Source: Candidatus Nitrosopumilus sp.
GTDB taxonomy: Archaea; Thermoproteota; Nitrososphaeria; Nitrososphaerales; Nitrosopumilaceae
Direction: 5' to 3'
DNA: 6,695 nucleotides
NCBI GenBank assembly: GCA_022758935.1
Contig: JAEMQG010000160.1
Span: forward strand, 1 to 6,695
Shown here one piece after another: positions 1 through 5,227 of the stretch (its first letter is position 1; the number at the start of each line of letters is the position of its first letter). The position numbers were made by a program, and so were the translations under genes. The notes beneath the pieces were generated by a model, which made no database searches, was not told the DNA's origin, and worked only from the letters and a program-made list of their open reading frames with translations.

Positions 1-462
1 ATGGAGAAGAAACTAGTAAGAGGACGTTCCATTCAAGGACTAGTTGCGGCATGTCTTTATGCCTCATGCAGAAATACTGAAACGCCCAGAACTCTAGATG
101 ATGTTGCAAAAGGCATCAACATTAGAAGAAAAGATGTAGCAAGATGCTATAGATTAATTTTCAGAGAACTTGAATTAAAAATGCCAGTAGTTGATCCCGT
201 AAAAGGAGTATCCAGAATTGCAAGTATAGCAGAATTAAGTGAAAAAAGCAAAAGAAAGGCAATTGTAATACTAGAACAAGCAAAAAAAATTGGAATGGTG
301 GCAGGAAAAGATCCTATGGGGATTGCTGCAGCCGCACTCTATTTGGCATGTATTAGTTCGGGGGAAGTGAAATCACAAAAGGACATATCCGTTGCATCTG
401 GAGTCACTGAGGTAACAATCAGGAACAGATGTGCAGGATTGAGAAAAATGCTTCAAAATTAG
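1..462 (+). CDS. tfb: Transcription initiation factor B (TFB), C-terminal half, partial at left edge
   Basis: TFB is the archaeal TFIIB homologue: it binds the TBP-DNA complex, reads the BRE element beside the TATA box and recruits RNA polymerase. The 153 visible residues match the core domain. The end of the first cyclin repeat is at about residues 7-57 (RGRSIQGLVAACLYASCR, then the R-T-L-D-D-V-A helix and RCYRLIFREL). The second repeat is at about 80-152 (DPMGIAAAALYLAC, then the helix-turn-helix QKDISVASGVTEVTIRNR that contacts DNA). A full TFB is about 300 residues, so the zinc ribbon, B-finger and start of repeat one lie left of the window. The ATG at base 1 is almost certainly internal, because the usual family sequence before RGRS continues with a helix ending in a residue pattern like xxxMEKKLV. 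Thaumarchaea often carry several TFB copies; which one this is cannot be told. It is followed 8 nt later by a small GIY-YIG-like gene. Confidence 0.93.
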   Translation: MEKKLVRGRSIQGLVAACLYASCRNTETPRTLDDVAKGINIRRKDVARCYRLIFRELELKMPVVDPVKGVSRIASIAELSEKSKRKAIVILEQAKKIGMVAGKDPMGIAAAALYLACISSGEVKSQKDISVASGVTEVTIRNRCAGLRKMLQN

Positions 463-470
463 TGAAAAAG

Positions 471-761
471 ATGCTATATAATGAAAATAAATGGTCCGAT
501 TGGTTTGACTTTAATGCAAAAACTATTTCAGAAATACCCCAAACTGCAGGAGTCTACATGATGCACATCTCAATGAAAATTTTATACATAGGTGGTTCTG
601 AAAATATAAAAATTGCCATTCAGCATAATACGAACCAATGTGTTTCTAGAGCTACAAGAGTAAGATACATGCAAACTTCATCGTTTGAAAAAATTACAGA
701 TGAGTTGATTAAAGATTATCAAAGCAGACATGAGGGAAGACTTCCTCAATGTATGGAATGA
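471..761 (+). CDS. Small GIY-YIG-like domain protein
   Basis: A 96-residue protein that fits a stand-alone GIY-YIG domain. Residues 24-29 (Q-T-A-G-V-Y) supply the GIY strand and residues 38-41 (L-Y-I-G) the YIG strand. Further on are a basic stretch A-T-R-V-R-Y-M (61-67), a candidate catalytic Glu78 in T-D-E-L-I, and a tail H-E-G-R-L-P-Q-C of the kind seen in compact GIY-YIG proteins. I chose the ATG at 471, just after the TFB stop, over an in-frame ATG at 429 inside the TFB gene, because the residues added by 429 overlap TFB and look unlike the domain. No Shine-Dalgarno sequence is visible, and the 8-nt gap suggests co-transcription with TFB. The segment after YIG reads GSENIKIAIQ and lacks the arginine most nucleases of this family have there, so catalysis is uncertain. 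Its role is unknown; DNA repair or nucleic-acid binding is the family-level guess. Confidence 0.7.
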   Translation: MLYNENKWSDWFDFNAKTISEIPQTAGVYMMHISMKILYIGGSENIKIAIQHNTNQCVSRATRVRYMQTSSFEKITDELIKDYQSRHEGRLPQCME

Positions 762-873
762 TATGAGTAGATAATTAGAATCATCAAATAATACATGCTA
801 AATTACTTTGAGAGGTTGGGAGTAGTTTATGTTCCAGTTTATTCCACAGATATACAACATATACTAATTTCAT

Positions 874-883
874 TTATTTTTTT
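874..883 (+). terminator. T-rich tract, possible terminator of the TFB/GIY-YIG unit
   Basis: The plus strand has TTTATTTTTTT about 110 bases after the GIY-YIG stop codon. Archaeal RNA polymerase commonly terminates at T-runs without a stem-loop, so this is the first plausible stop for the TFB transcript. It is only one of several T-runs in an AT-rich spacer, hence the low confidence. The same bases encode the Lys-Lys-stop end of the possible minus-strand relic. Confidence 0.3.
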
Positions 884-1040
884 GCATATACTAGTTGCTC
901 AGGGTATTTTTTGCCACGTCTTGTAAATAATGTCACATATACAAAATTTGATGGATTTGTTATTTTCGGAATTATTTTTTAATCAGGTTATCAGAATCGT
1001 GGAGATCGTCAACAAAAAGAGAATGTGAAAGAGTGTTGTT
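874..1040 (-). pseudogene. Possible decayed C-terminal coding remnant, unknown family
   Basis: On the minus strand, 978-874 reads through 34 codons to a TAA and ends TRRGKKYPEQLVYAKK, which looks more protein-like than random AT-rich translation. Immediately before it, 1040-975 is open in another frame and ends VDDLHDSDNLIKK before a stop within the A-run. Restoring one A in that homopolymer joins the two frames as LIKK-IIPKITNPSNF. There is no start codon and no recognisable family. It could be a frameshifted, truncated gene, an assembly indel in a poly-A run, or chance. I lean weakly towards a relic because the joined segment keeps a plausible mix of charged, aromatic and hydrophobic residues. 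Confidence 0.25.
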
Positions 1041-1142
1041 TTATTAACAATAATAGCATCAATTCACATATGATTAGCAGTAATTTTACAAGAACTAACC
1101 ACCACGTCTAATTGTTGAAATACTTGAAAAATCTTTAGAAAT

Positions 1143-1217
1143 TACAAATTTTATACGCCATTATATGATTAGTATATACAAATTTTATACGCCATTATAT
1201 GATTAGTATATACAAAT
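1143..1217. repeat. Exact 34-bp tandem duplication plus start of a third copy
   Basis: Two identical 34-bp units lie head to tail at 1144-1177 and 1178-1211. Identity also covers base 1143 and the first six bases of a third unit (1212-1217). After that a degenerate third copy can be followed for a few more bases (ACAAATATTCTAC against ACAAATTTTATAC). Each unit holds ACAAATTTTATACGCC and TTATATGATTAGTATAT, so both an archaeal-type A/T box and a GCC step recur with the same spacing. The exact identity suggests recent duplication. No gene start lies close downstream on either strand. Confidence 0.9.
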
Positions 1218-1331
1218 ATTCTACATACAAACATTTAGTTAATTTTTCAATCTTGGTCCAAGTTACATTTTGAGTGTGGGTTTTCATGATTATCACATAG
1301 TGATTAGGACATAGTCGGAGTACTAAACGAA

Positions 1332-1724
1332 TCAAAAAGTTCCCGAGATAGATTTTTTGAGTGGCGCGATAATTTTGAGTATTTTAAATGGGATTTTGCC
1401 AAAGTCCATTTCCCTTTCAGAAGAAACTAGCAAGACATCGTCATTTGACAGTGGAAAACTCATCACAATTACTTTCTCCCTATATGACATGGAAAAGTGA
1501 ACTTCGCCAAATTCTTTGTCAAATTCATGTCTCATACGAACTCTTAATGCAAGTTCCATGAACATCATCTCATCTTGCTTTTGTGACTCTAATGAAAGAA
1601 GTCCATTCTTCATACCACCAGCCACAAGATGTCCCCTATTATTGATAATTCTGCAAGACCTCATATTTGGATCCAGAGTGGTAATTTTTTGGCAGATTTT
1701 CTCTAGTTCATCAACATTAGCCAT
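1332..1724 (-). CDS. Small DUF6659-like thaumarchaeal protein
   Basis: A 130-residue soluble protein without signal peptide or membrane segment. It resembles a small family that I associate with Thaumarchaeota (DUF6659, from memory). The recognisable blocks are R-S-C-R-I-I-N-N-R-G-H-L-V-A-G-G-M near residues 22-38, DEMMFMELALRVRMRHEFD at 51-69, YREKVIVMSFPL at 81-92 and V-L-L-V-S-S-E at 97-103. The alternation of a strand with 'RGHLVAGGM', a long helix, then two strands recalls roadblock/profilin-like regulatory folds, but that is inference. The ATG at 1724 is 53 bp from the divergently read phaE start, and a TATA-like AATAAATA lies about 27 bp upstream, fitting a leaderless transcript. Function is unknown. 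The shared promoter with phaE hints at linked expression, though this family also occurs away from PHA genes as far as I recall. Confidence 0.8.
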   Translation of the reverse strand: MANVDELEKICQKITTLDPNMRSCRIINNRGHLVAGGMKNGLLSLESQKQDEMMFMELALRVRMRHEFDKEFGEVHFSMSYREKVIVMSFPLSNDDVLLVSSEREMDFGKIPFKILKIIAPLKKSISGTF

Positions 1725-1742
1725 TTGTCTAATTTAACAAGC

Positions 1743-1760
1743 GATCTATTTATTGAGATC
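1743..1760. promoter_or_regulatory. Palindromic A/T box, candidate shared divergent promoter
   Basis: GATCT at 1743-1747 and AGATC at 1756-1760 form an inverted repeat around ATTTATTG. The A/T box TATTTATT (1747-1754) is centred about 27 bp from the ATG at 1724 on the minus strand and about 27 bp from the GTG at 1778 on the plus strand. That is the usual archaeal distance from TATA centre to transcription start, so both transcripts could be leaderless and served by one symmetrical TBP site. The box is a weak match to the TTTATATA-type consensus. The flanking arms could equally be an operator. Confidence 0.45.
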
Positions 1761-1777
1761 TGTTCTATTATGAATAC

Positions 1778-2344
1778 GTGGAGCCACAAACACCAAAAGA
1801 TACATCAGACTATTACAAGCATCTGTCCTTATTCTGGACAGACATTATTCATCTAATGTCAAGTAAACCACAAGCGTTGGCTTCAGTAGGCCCCATGCGA
1901 GCATTTGCATCAAATGCAAAGAAAATTTCAACTGAGTTAATCGAGATCAATGAAAGTTTAATGGGTTTTAACCAGTTCGTGACAGAGTATTATAAACAAC
2001 TGGCAGAAACTTGGAATGTTGCCCAAAAGAAAGTCAATCTAAAAGTGCCAGACGTTCCACATGATGTAGAACAAATAGACTCATTAAAGAGGGTATGGAT
2101 AGATATTTTTGATAATGATTTCACCGAATTATTTGATTCAGTAAAATTTGGTGAGAATTATGGCAAACTAGTATCAAAAGAACTTGAACTTACAAAACAT
2201 TGGAATAATATTTCAAATGTAATACTACAGTCGGCAAACTTGCCTAGTAAAGAAGAAATAGATGAGATATACAAAGAACTACATTCTCTCAAAAAAAGAG
2301 TTACAAAATTAGAAATTGAATTAAAAAAAGTGAATAAAAAATGA
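1778..2344 (+). CDS. phaE: Class III polyhydroxyalkanoate synthase subunit PhaE
   Basis: PhaE is the non-catalytic partner of PhaC in class III PHA synthases; together they polymerise (R)-3-hydroxyacyl-CoA into storage granules in the cytoplasm. The 188-residue product is almost wholly helical. It has an aromatic-rich N-terminal helix (DYYKHLSLFWTDIIHLM, about 11-27), central conserved-looking segments around FNQFVTEYYKQLAETW (64-79) and RVWIDIFDNDFTELF (105-119), and a C-terminal coiled coil at about 156-188 (EEIDEIYKELHSLKKRVTKL). It is clearly shorter than the Allochromatium PhaE but in line with compact archaeal forms. The start is GTG at 1778: the only ATG nearby (1770) is in another frame, and an in-frame stop lies at 1754-1756. 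Identity rests on this architecture plus the 4-bp ATGA overlap with phaC, which implies translational coupling. Its promoter is probably the A/T box it shares with the divergent small gene. Confidence 0.87.
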   Translation: MEPQTPKDTSDYYKHLSLFWTDIIHLMSSKPQALASVGPMRAFASNAKKISTELIEINESLMGFNQFVTEYYKQLAETWNVAQKKVNLKVPDVPHDVEQIDSLKRVWIDIFDNDFTELFDSVKFGENYGKLVSKELELTKHWNNISNVILQSANLPSKEEIDEIYKELHSLKKRVTKLEIELKKVNKK

Positions 2345-3405
2345 AAAGTGAATCAAAAATAGATCCTAGAATTTTAGAGGAAATTTTGAAATTTAGTAGG
2401 AATGTCATTGATGCTCCAAAATTAGTTTCTGCACCTGATGAGATAAGTATGGAAGTGACACCACATGACATAGTACAAGAAATCGATAAAACACGATTAT
2501 TACATTATAGATCACTTACAGAAAAACAACACAAAACACCATTATTGATTTCCTATGCATTAATCAACAGATATCATATTTTAGATATTCAGCAAGAAAA
2601 AAGTTGGGTAAGAAATCTATTACTACAAGGATTTGATGTATACATGTTAGATTGGGGAAGCCCGACTAGTATGGACAAGTATTTAGATTTTGATGATTAT
2701 GTTAATGGGTATTTAGATAGCAGTGTAGAATTTATTAAAAATGAATCATCATCAGAAAAAATTTCTTTACAAGGATATTGTACAGGTGCCACAATAGCAA
2801 CAGCATACATAACATTACATCCAGAAAGTGTAAAGAACTATGTTGCTACGGCACCGGTGATTGACGGATGGCGAGATACTACTGTGATCAGTAACCTTGC
2901 AAGACACATGGACGTCGACAAAATGGTAGAAACCATAGGAAACATGCCTCCGGAATTCATGTATTATTGCTTTTCTGTACTAAAACCATTTGAACAGGGA
3001 ATTGAGAAATATGTAAATTTTTTCAAAAATATTGACAATAAAAAATTTGTAGATAGTTTCATCAGAGTAGAAAAGTGGTTAGGAGATACACCCCCAATAC
3101 CGGGTGAGCTTTTCAAACAATGGATTAAAGACATTTATCAGGATAATCTATTAATTCAAAACAAAATGTATGTTGGAGGGAGCCACATAGATTTAAAGAA
3201 AATCAATATGCCTATGTTTACACAAGTTGCAGTAGGAGATCATCTATTATCACCAGAATGCAGTATGCCCCTTCATTATGCAGTAGGAAGTGAAGATAAA
3301 ACACTAAGAATGTACCCTACAGGACACGTTGGCATGATCGCCAGTTCGTTATCTCAGACAAAGGTACTTCCAGAACTAGGTAAATGGCTTGCAGAAAGAT
3401 CATAA
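2341..3405 (+). CDS. phaC: Class III polyhydroxyalkanoate synthase catalytic subunit PhaC
   Basis: PhaC is the thiol-based polymerase that transfers (R)-3-hydroxyacyl units from CoA onto a growing polyester at the granule surface. The 354-residue length is typical of class III. The alpha/beta-hydrolase core shows GFDVYMLDWGSP (97-108), the lipase-like box Q-G-Y-C-T-G-A with nucleophile Cys147, the general acid/base partner Asp300 in A-V-G-D-H-L-L-S-P, and catalytic His329 in P-T-G-H-V-G-M. From memory the Allochromatium vinosum residues are Cys149, Asp302 and His331, so all three are offset by exactly two. EKWLGDTPPIPGELFKQW (244-261) matches the conserved tryptophan-rich lid region. The box has Ala where most synthases have a second Gly (G-x-C-x-G-G). 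The start overlaps the phaE stop by ATGA, with no clear Shine-Dalgarno sequence, so re-initiation is likely. The gene converges on the phasin-like pair 17 bp downstream. Confidence 0.95.
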   Translation: MKSESKIDPRILEEILKFSRNVIDAPKLVSAPDEISMEVTPHDIVQEIDKTRLLHYRSLTEKQHKTPLLISYALINRYHILDIQQEKSWVRNLLLQGFDVYMLDWGSPTSMDKYLDFDDYVNGYLDSSVEFIKNESSSEKISLQGYCTGATIATAYITLHPESVKNYVATAPVIDGWRDTTVISNLARHMDVDKMVETIGNMPPEFMYYCFSVLKPFEQGIEKYVNFFKNIDNKKFVDSFIRVEKWLGDTPPIPGELFKQWIKDIYQDNLLIQNKMYVGGSHIDLKKINMPMFTQVAVGDHLLSPECSMPLHYAVGSEDKTLRMYPTGHVGMIASSLSQTKVLPELGKWLAERS

Positions 3406-3407
3406 AA

Positions 3408-3418
3408 TAAAAAATAAT
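3408..3418 (-). terminator. T-rich tract ending the phasin-like operon
   Basis: Read on the minus strand, the 17-bp gap after the phasin-like stop gives ATTATTTTTTATT. This is a plausible archaeal T-tract terminator for the leftward transcript, lying directly against the phaC stop codon. No hairpin is seen. Confidence 0.3.
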
Positions 3419-3422
3419 ACCA

Positions 3423-3848
3423 CTAGTTATTCTTTGTGCTAAATAGCGAAATCCAGGATTGCAGGATATTTCTATTTAGATCAGCAAATGATTTTGCATT
3501 GTCATTGAATGTTTTGATATTTTGTTGTGTTGCATCAATTGTTGCAAGTACTACCTGATTTTGTATTGAATTTGTCTTCATAAATTCGTTGGTTGTGTCG
3601 TGAAGCATTTTTAATGTTGCATCAGGCATGGAAGTTGCAATACCTGCTTTCTTTGCACATTCTTTTTGTAGTGTGATTGTATAATTGACAATATTCTCAT
3701 ACGCATGTAGGTATTCTTGTTGTACGTTAGTAATTGATTGATGATATTGTGGTACTGAATGTTTAAGACCGGTGAATAGCTTGTCTGCACTTTCCTGATA
3801 AACAGAAAATACGTCTTTTGTTCCTAGTGTCTGTTCGTGTTTACTCAT
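3423..3848 (-). CDS. Phasin-like helical protein, candidate PHA granule coat
   Basis: A 141-residue protein with no signal peptide or strong membrane segment. It is predicted mostly as long amphipathic helices rich in Gln, Asn, Lys and Thr (for example YQESADKLFTGLKHSV at 17-32, TNEFMKTNSIQNQVVLATI from about 86, and SFADLNRNILQSWISLF near the end). That composition and length fit phasins, small proteins that coat PHA granules and control their size and number, but phasins diverge quickly and I see no diagnostic motif. The assignment leans on context: it is convergent with phaEC and overlaps the preceding phasin-AbrB gene by ATGA. A strong GGAGG lies 7 nt before its ATG, so it should be well translated from a shared mRNA. 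It could instead be a generic coiled-coil protein. Confidence 0.68.
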   Translation of the reverse strand: MSKHEQTLGTKDVFSVYQESADKLFTGLKHSVPQYHQSITNVQQEYLHAYENIVNYTITLQKECAKKAGIATSMPDATLKMLHDTTNEFMKTNSIQNQVVLATIDATQQNIKTFNDNAKSFADLNRNILQSWISLFSTKNN

Positions 3849-4270
3849 TGTTTCTCCTCCTTATTTTTTGACTTTTTTGCTATTGGAAGAACTATAACTT
3901 GAACCAAATCTCCTTCTCCCAATCCAAGTGCATTACGTTCTGCCTCGGGTATTGAAATTCTACCATTACTACTAACAGTTGTTTTGTAAGCACCCCAATT
4001 CACAAAAGACGGAAGCATTTGACCAATCTGAAACATAGTATCCATACTTTTACTTTGCATAGAAGATATGTTCTGCATCACATTGGATTGTGCATTTCGT
4101 GTACTATCAGATACTTCTTTTAGTGTGTCTAATGGATTAAATGTCTGTGGATTCTGGTTGGTCATTAATGATCCAAAATTTTTTATAAATTCAGCTTGTG
4201 CACGACCACTTTTTTGTATCCATTCTTTAAACATTTCTGAAGGATCATATTGGTTATAATTACCATTCAT
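3845..4270 (-). CDS. Phasin-like protein fused to a C-terminal AbrB/SpoVT DNA-binding domain
   Basis: A 141-residue two-part protein. Residues about 10-90 are helical and phasin-like (PSEMFKEWIQKSGRAQAEF, then KEVSDSTRNAQSNVMQNISS). Residues about 95-130 form a swapped-hairpin AbrB/MazE/SpoVT domain: YKTTVSSNGRISIPEAERN, then LGLGEGDLVQVIVLPI. A basic tail KKSKNKEEKQ follows. AbrB-type proteins bind DNA as dimers. In haloarchaea, AbrB-like proteins sit beside phasin genes in PHA clusters and are linked to their control, as far as I recall. Here both parts share one polypeptide, which suggests a granule-associated repressor released or sequestered according to polymer level. That role is inference. 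A TATA-like TTATAT about 27 bp before the ATG suggests its own leaderless promoter, separate from the hydrolase 36 bp upstream. It leads a two-gene operon with the next phasin-like gene. Confidence 0.8.
   Translation of the reverse strand: MNGNYNQYDPSEMFKEWIQKSGRAQAEFIKNFGSLMTNQNPQTFNPLDTLKEVSDSTRNAQSNVMQNISSMQSKSMDTMFQIGQMLPSFVNWGAYKTTVSSNGRISIPEAERNALGLGEGDLVQVIVLPIAKKSKNKEEKQ
3856..3860 (-). promoter_or_regulatory. Shine-Dalgarno site of the second phasin-like gene
   Basis: The minus strand reads AAGGAGGAGAAACAATGAG, placing GGAGG 7 nt before the ATG at 3848. It lies within the last codons of the phasin-AbrB gene. It is the only clear Shine-Dalgarno sequence I find before a start in this window. 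That fits the archaeal pattern of leaderless first genes and Shine-Dalgarno-led internal genes, and fixes the start codon. Confidence 0.75.
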
Positions 4271-4293
4271 TGGTTTTATTTAGAATTAAATGC

Positions 4294-4301
4294 CATATAA
4301 G
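4294..4301 (-). promoter_or_regulatory. TATA-like box of the phasin-AbrB operon
   Basis: The minus strand reads AACTTATATGGC, with TTATAT centred about 27 bp upstream of the ATG at 4270. That spacing predicts a transcript beginning at or next to the start codon. The box lies in the 36-bp gap behind the hydrolase stop, so the two phasin-like genes can be expressed independently of the hydrolase. Confidence 0.5.
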
Positions 4302-4306
4302 TTAAT

Positions 4307-5101
4307 CTATTTTTCTGAAAGAAATTTCAAGACAGCAGAAGCAAAAACATTCGGTTTTTGAACATAAGGAGTATGGCCACATCCATCCATTGTATAAAAT
4401 CTACAACCTTTGATCGAAGATACAAATTGTTCTGCATATTGAATTGGGATTACAGGATCAATTGAACCCCAAATTAATAAAGATGGGGAGTAAATCGAAG
4501 TCAGTCTAGGTGCAATAGAACCAGAATTTTTCAGCCCTAAAATAGTAGACATGAATGCTAATTTTGCATTCGGTAAATGCATTCGTTCAATAAAACCTTT
4601 AACAATTTCATCGCTCACCGATTTGCCAGAGCCTTCCATTAATTCAAATGCGTTTTTTGCACTTTGTTCATTTGGATAGAGGGCGGCCATTATGTAAGCA
4701 TCCAAGGCAGGGGTGGATTGTTTCATCACGCCTGCAGGAGACACAAGAATTAATTTTTCAATATTACTTGAATTTATAGATGCATATTCAGCAATTATTT
4801 GCCCACCCAAAGAAGAACCAATAACATTAGGACGTATGAGATGCAGTGTCTCAAAAAAGTCACTTATAAAGTCTGAAAAGAAACTAGGGGTGTAATCCAC
4901 AAGGGGTTTATCACTATAACCAAATCCAATTAAATCGGGAACTATTACGTGATAATTTTTTGCAAAAATAGGAATCACCCCACTCCATCTTTCGGCAGAT
5001 GCACCCAATCCATGAATAAGAACCAGTGTTTTTTTAGAGTCTCCAGACTCCAGATATCTAATAGTGTTCCCCCCCACTTTGATGAAATTCTCTTGCAGCA
5101 T
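4307..5101 (-). CDS. Alpha/beta hydrolase (MhpC/esterase type), substrate unknown
   Basis: A 264-residue cytoplasmic serine hydrolase with a complete catalytic set. The oxyanion-hole motif is H-G-L-G (30-33), followed by VPDLIGFGYSDKP (54-66). The nucleophile elbow G-S-S-L-G places Ser97. Asp215 lies in LLIWGSIDPVIP (208-219) and His243 in D-G-C-G-H-T-P-Y-V-Q-K-P. The cap region spans about 125-195. The fold covers C-C hydrolases, esterases, lactonases and some intracellular PHA depolymerases, and the sequence does not settle which. It sits 36 bp ahead of the phasin-AbrB gene and close to phaC, so hydrolysis of PHA or hydroxyacyl oligomers is a reasonable guess from position only. The start ATG at 5101 gives a normal N-terminus (residues before the first strand VGGNTIRYLESG). 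Upstream A/T boxes are weak: one near 5127-5138 and another near 5170-5180. Confidence 0.88.
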   Translation of the reverse strand: MLQENFIKVGGNTIRYLESGDSKKTLVLIHGLGASAERWSGVIPIFAKNYHVIVPDLIGFGYSDKPLVDYTPSFFSDFISDFFETLHLIRPNVIGSSLGGQIIAEYASINSSNIEKLILVSPAGVMKQSTPALDAYIMAALYPNEQSAKNAFELMEGSGKSVSDEIVKGFIERMHLPNAKLAFMSTILGLKNSGSIAPRLTSIYSPSLLIWGSIDPVIPIQYAEQFVSSIKGCRFYTMDGCGHTPYVQKPNVFASAVLKFLSEK

Positions 5102-5227
5102 TTTAGATTTAATTATGAGGGATAGTTAAGTTTAGTTAATAGTATCGATCAGATGTTTTTATTGTTTATTAAATATTCAAGGCGGGTTCAGGAACATCTA
5201 TGTTTTTAAGAACTAATTAAAAAAATC

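Larger units (their letters stand above)
762..1331. other. 570-base stretch without an intact gene
   Basis: No convincing complete reading frame lies between the GIY-YIG-like gene and the 3' end of the minus-strand gene at 1332. I see a T-rich tract at 874-883, a possible decayed minus-strand frame at 874-1040, an exact 34-bp tandem duplication at 1143-1217, a short palindrome CTTGG-T-CCAAG at 1252-1262, and a small inverted repeat ATCAC-ATA-GTGAT near 1291-1303. No tRNA cloverleaf or CRISPR-like spacing was found by eye. The region is more AT-rich and stop-rich than the flanking genes, which suits a decaying or regulatory spacer. A small noncoding RNA cannot be excluded. Confidence 0.6.

Noticed and set aside
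429..470. Upstream ATG extension of the GIY-YIG-like gene
   Set aside because: It would overlap the TFB gene by 34 bases and adds residues without domain character; the ATG at 471 lies just past the TFB stop.
1143..1217. CRISPR array reading of the 34-bp repeats
   Set aside because: The units abut with no spacers between them, and only two full copies exist.
1252..1262. Palindrome CTTGG-T-CCAAG
   Set aside because: Eleven bases only, far from any start codon and not repeated in the window; expected by chance often enough to leave uncalled.
1291..1303. Short inverted repeat ATCAC-ATA-GTGAT after the DUF6659-like gene
   Set aside because: Five-base arms with a three-base loop and no following T-run in the gene's direction; too weak to call a terminator.
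1516..1737. Plus-strand open frame opposite the DUF6659-like gene
   Set aside because: Antisense shadow; the minus-strand frame has the conserved blocks and a well-placed promoter.
4068..4259. Plus-strand open frame opposite the phasin-AbrB gene
   Set aside because: Antisense shadow, Cys/Phe-rich with no family features; the minus-strand frame has a clear AbrB domain.
4713..4895. Plus-strand open frame opposite the alpha/beta hydrolase
   Set aside because: Antisense to the nucleophile-elbow region of the hydrolase; no independent start signal or family resemblance.
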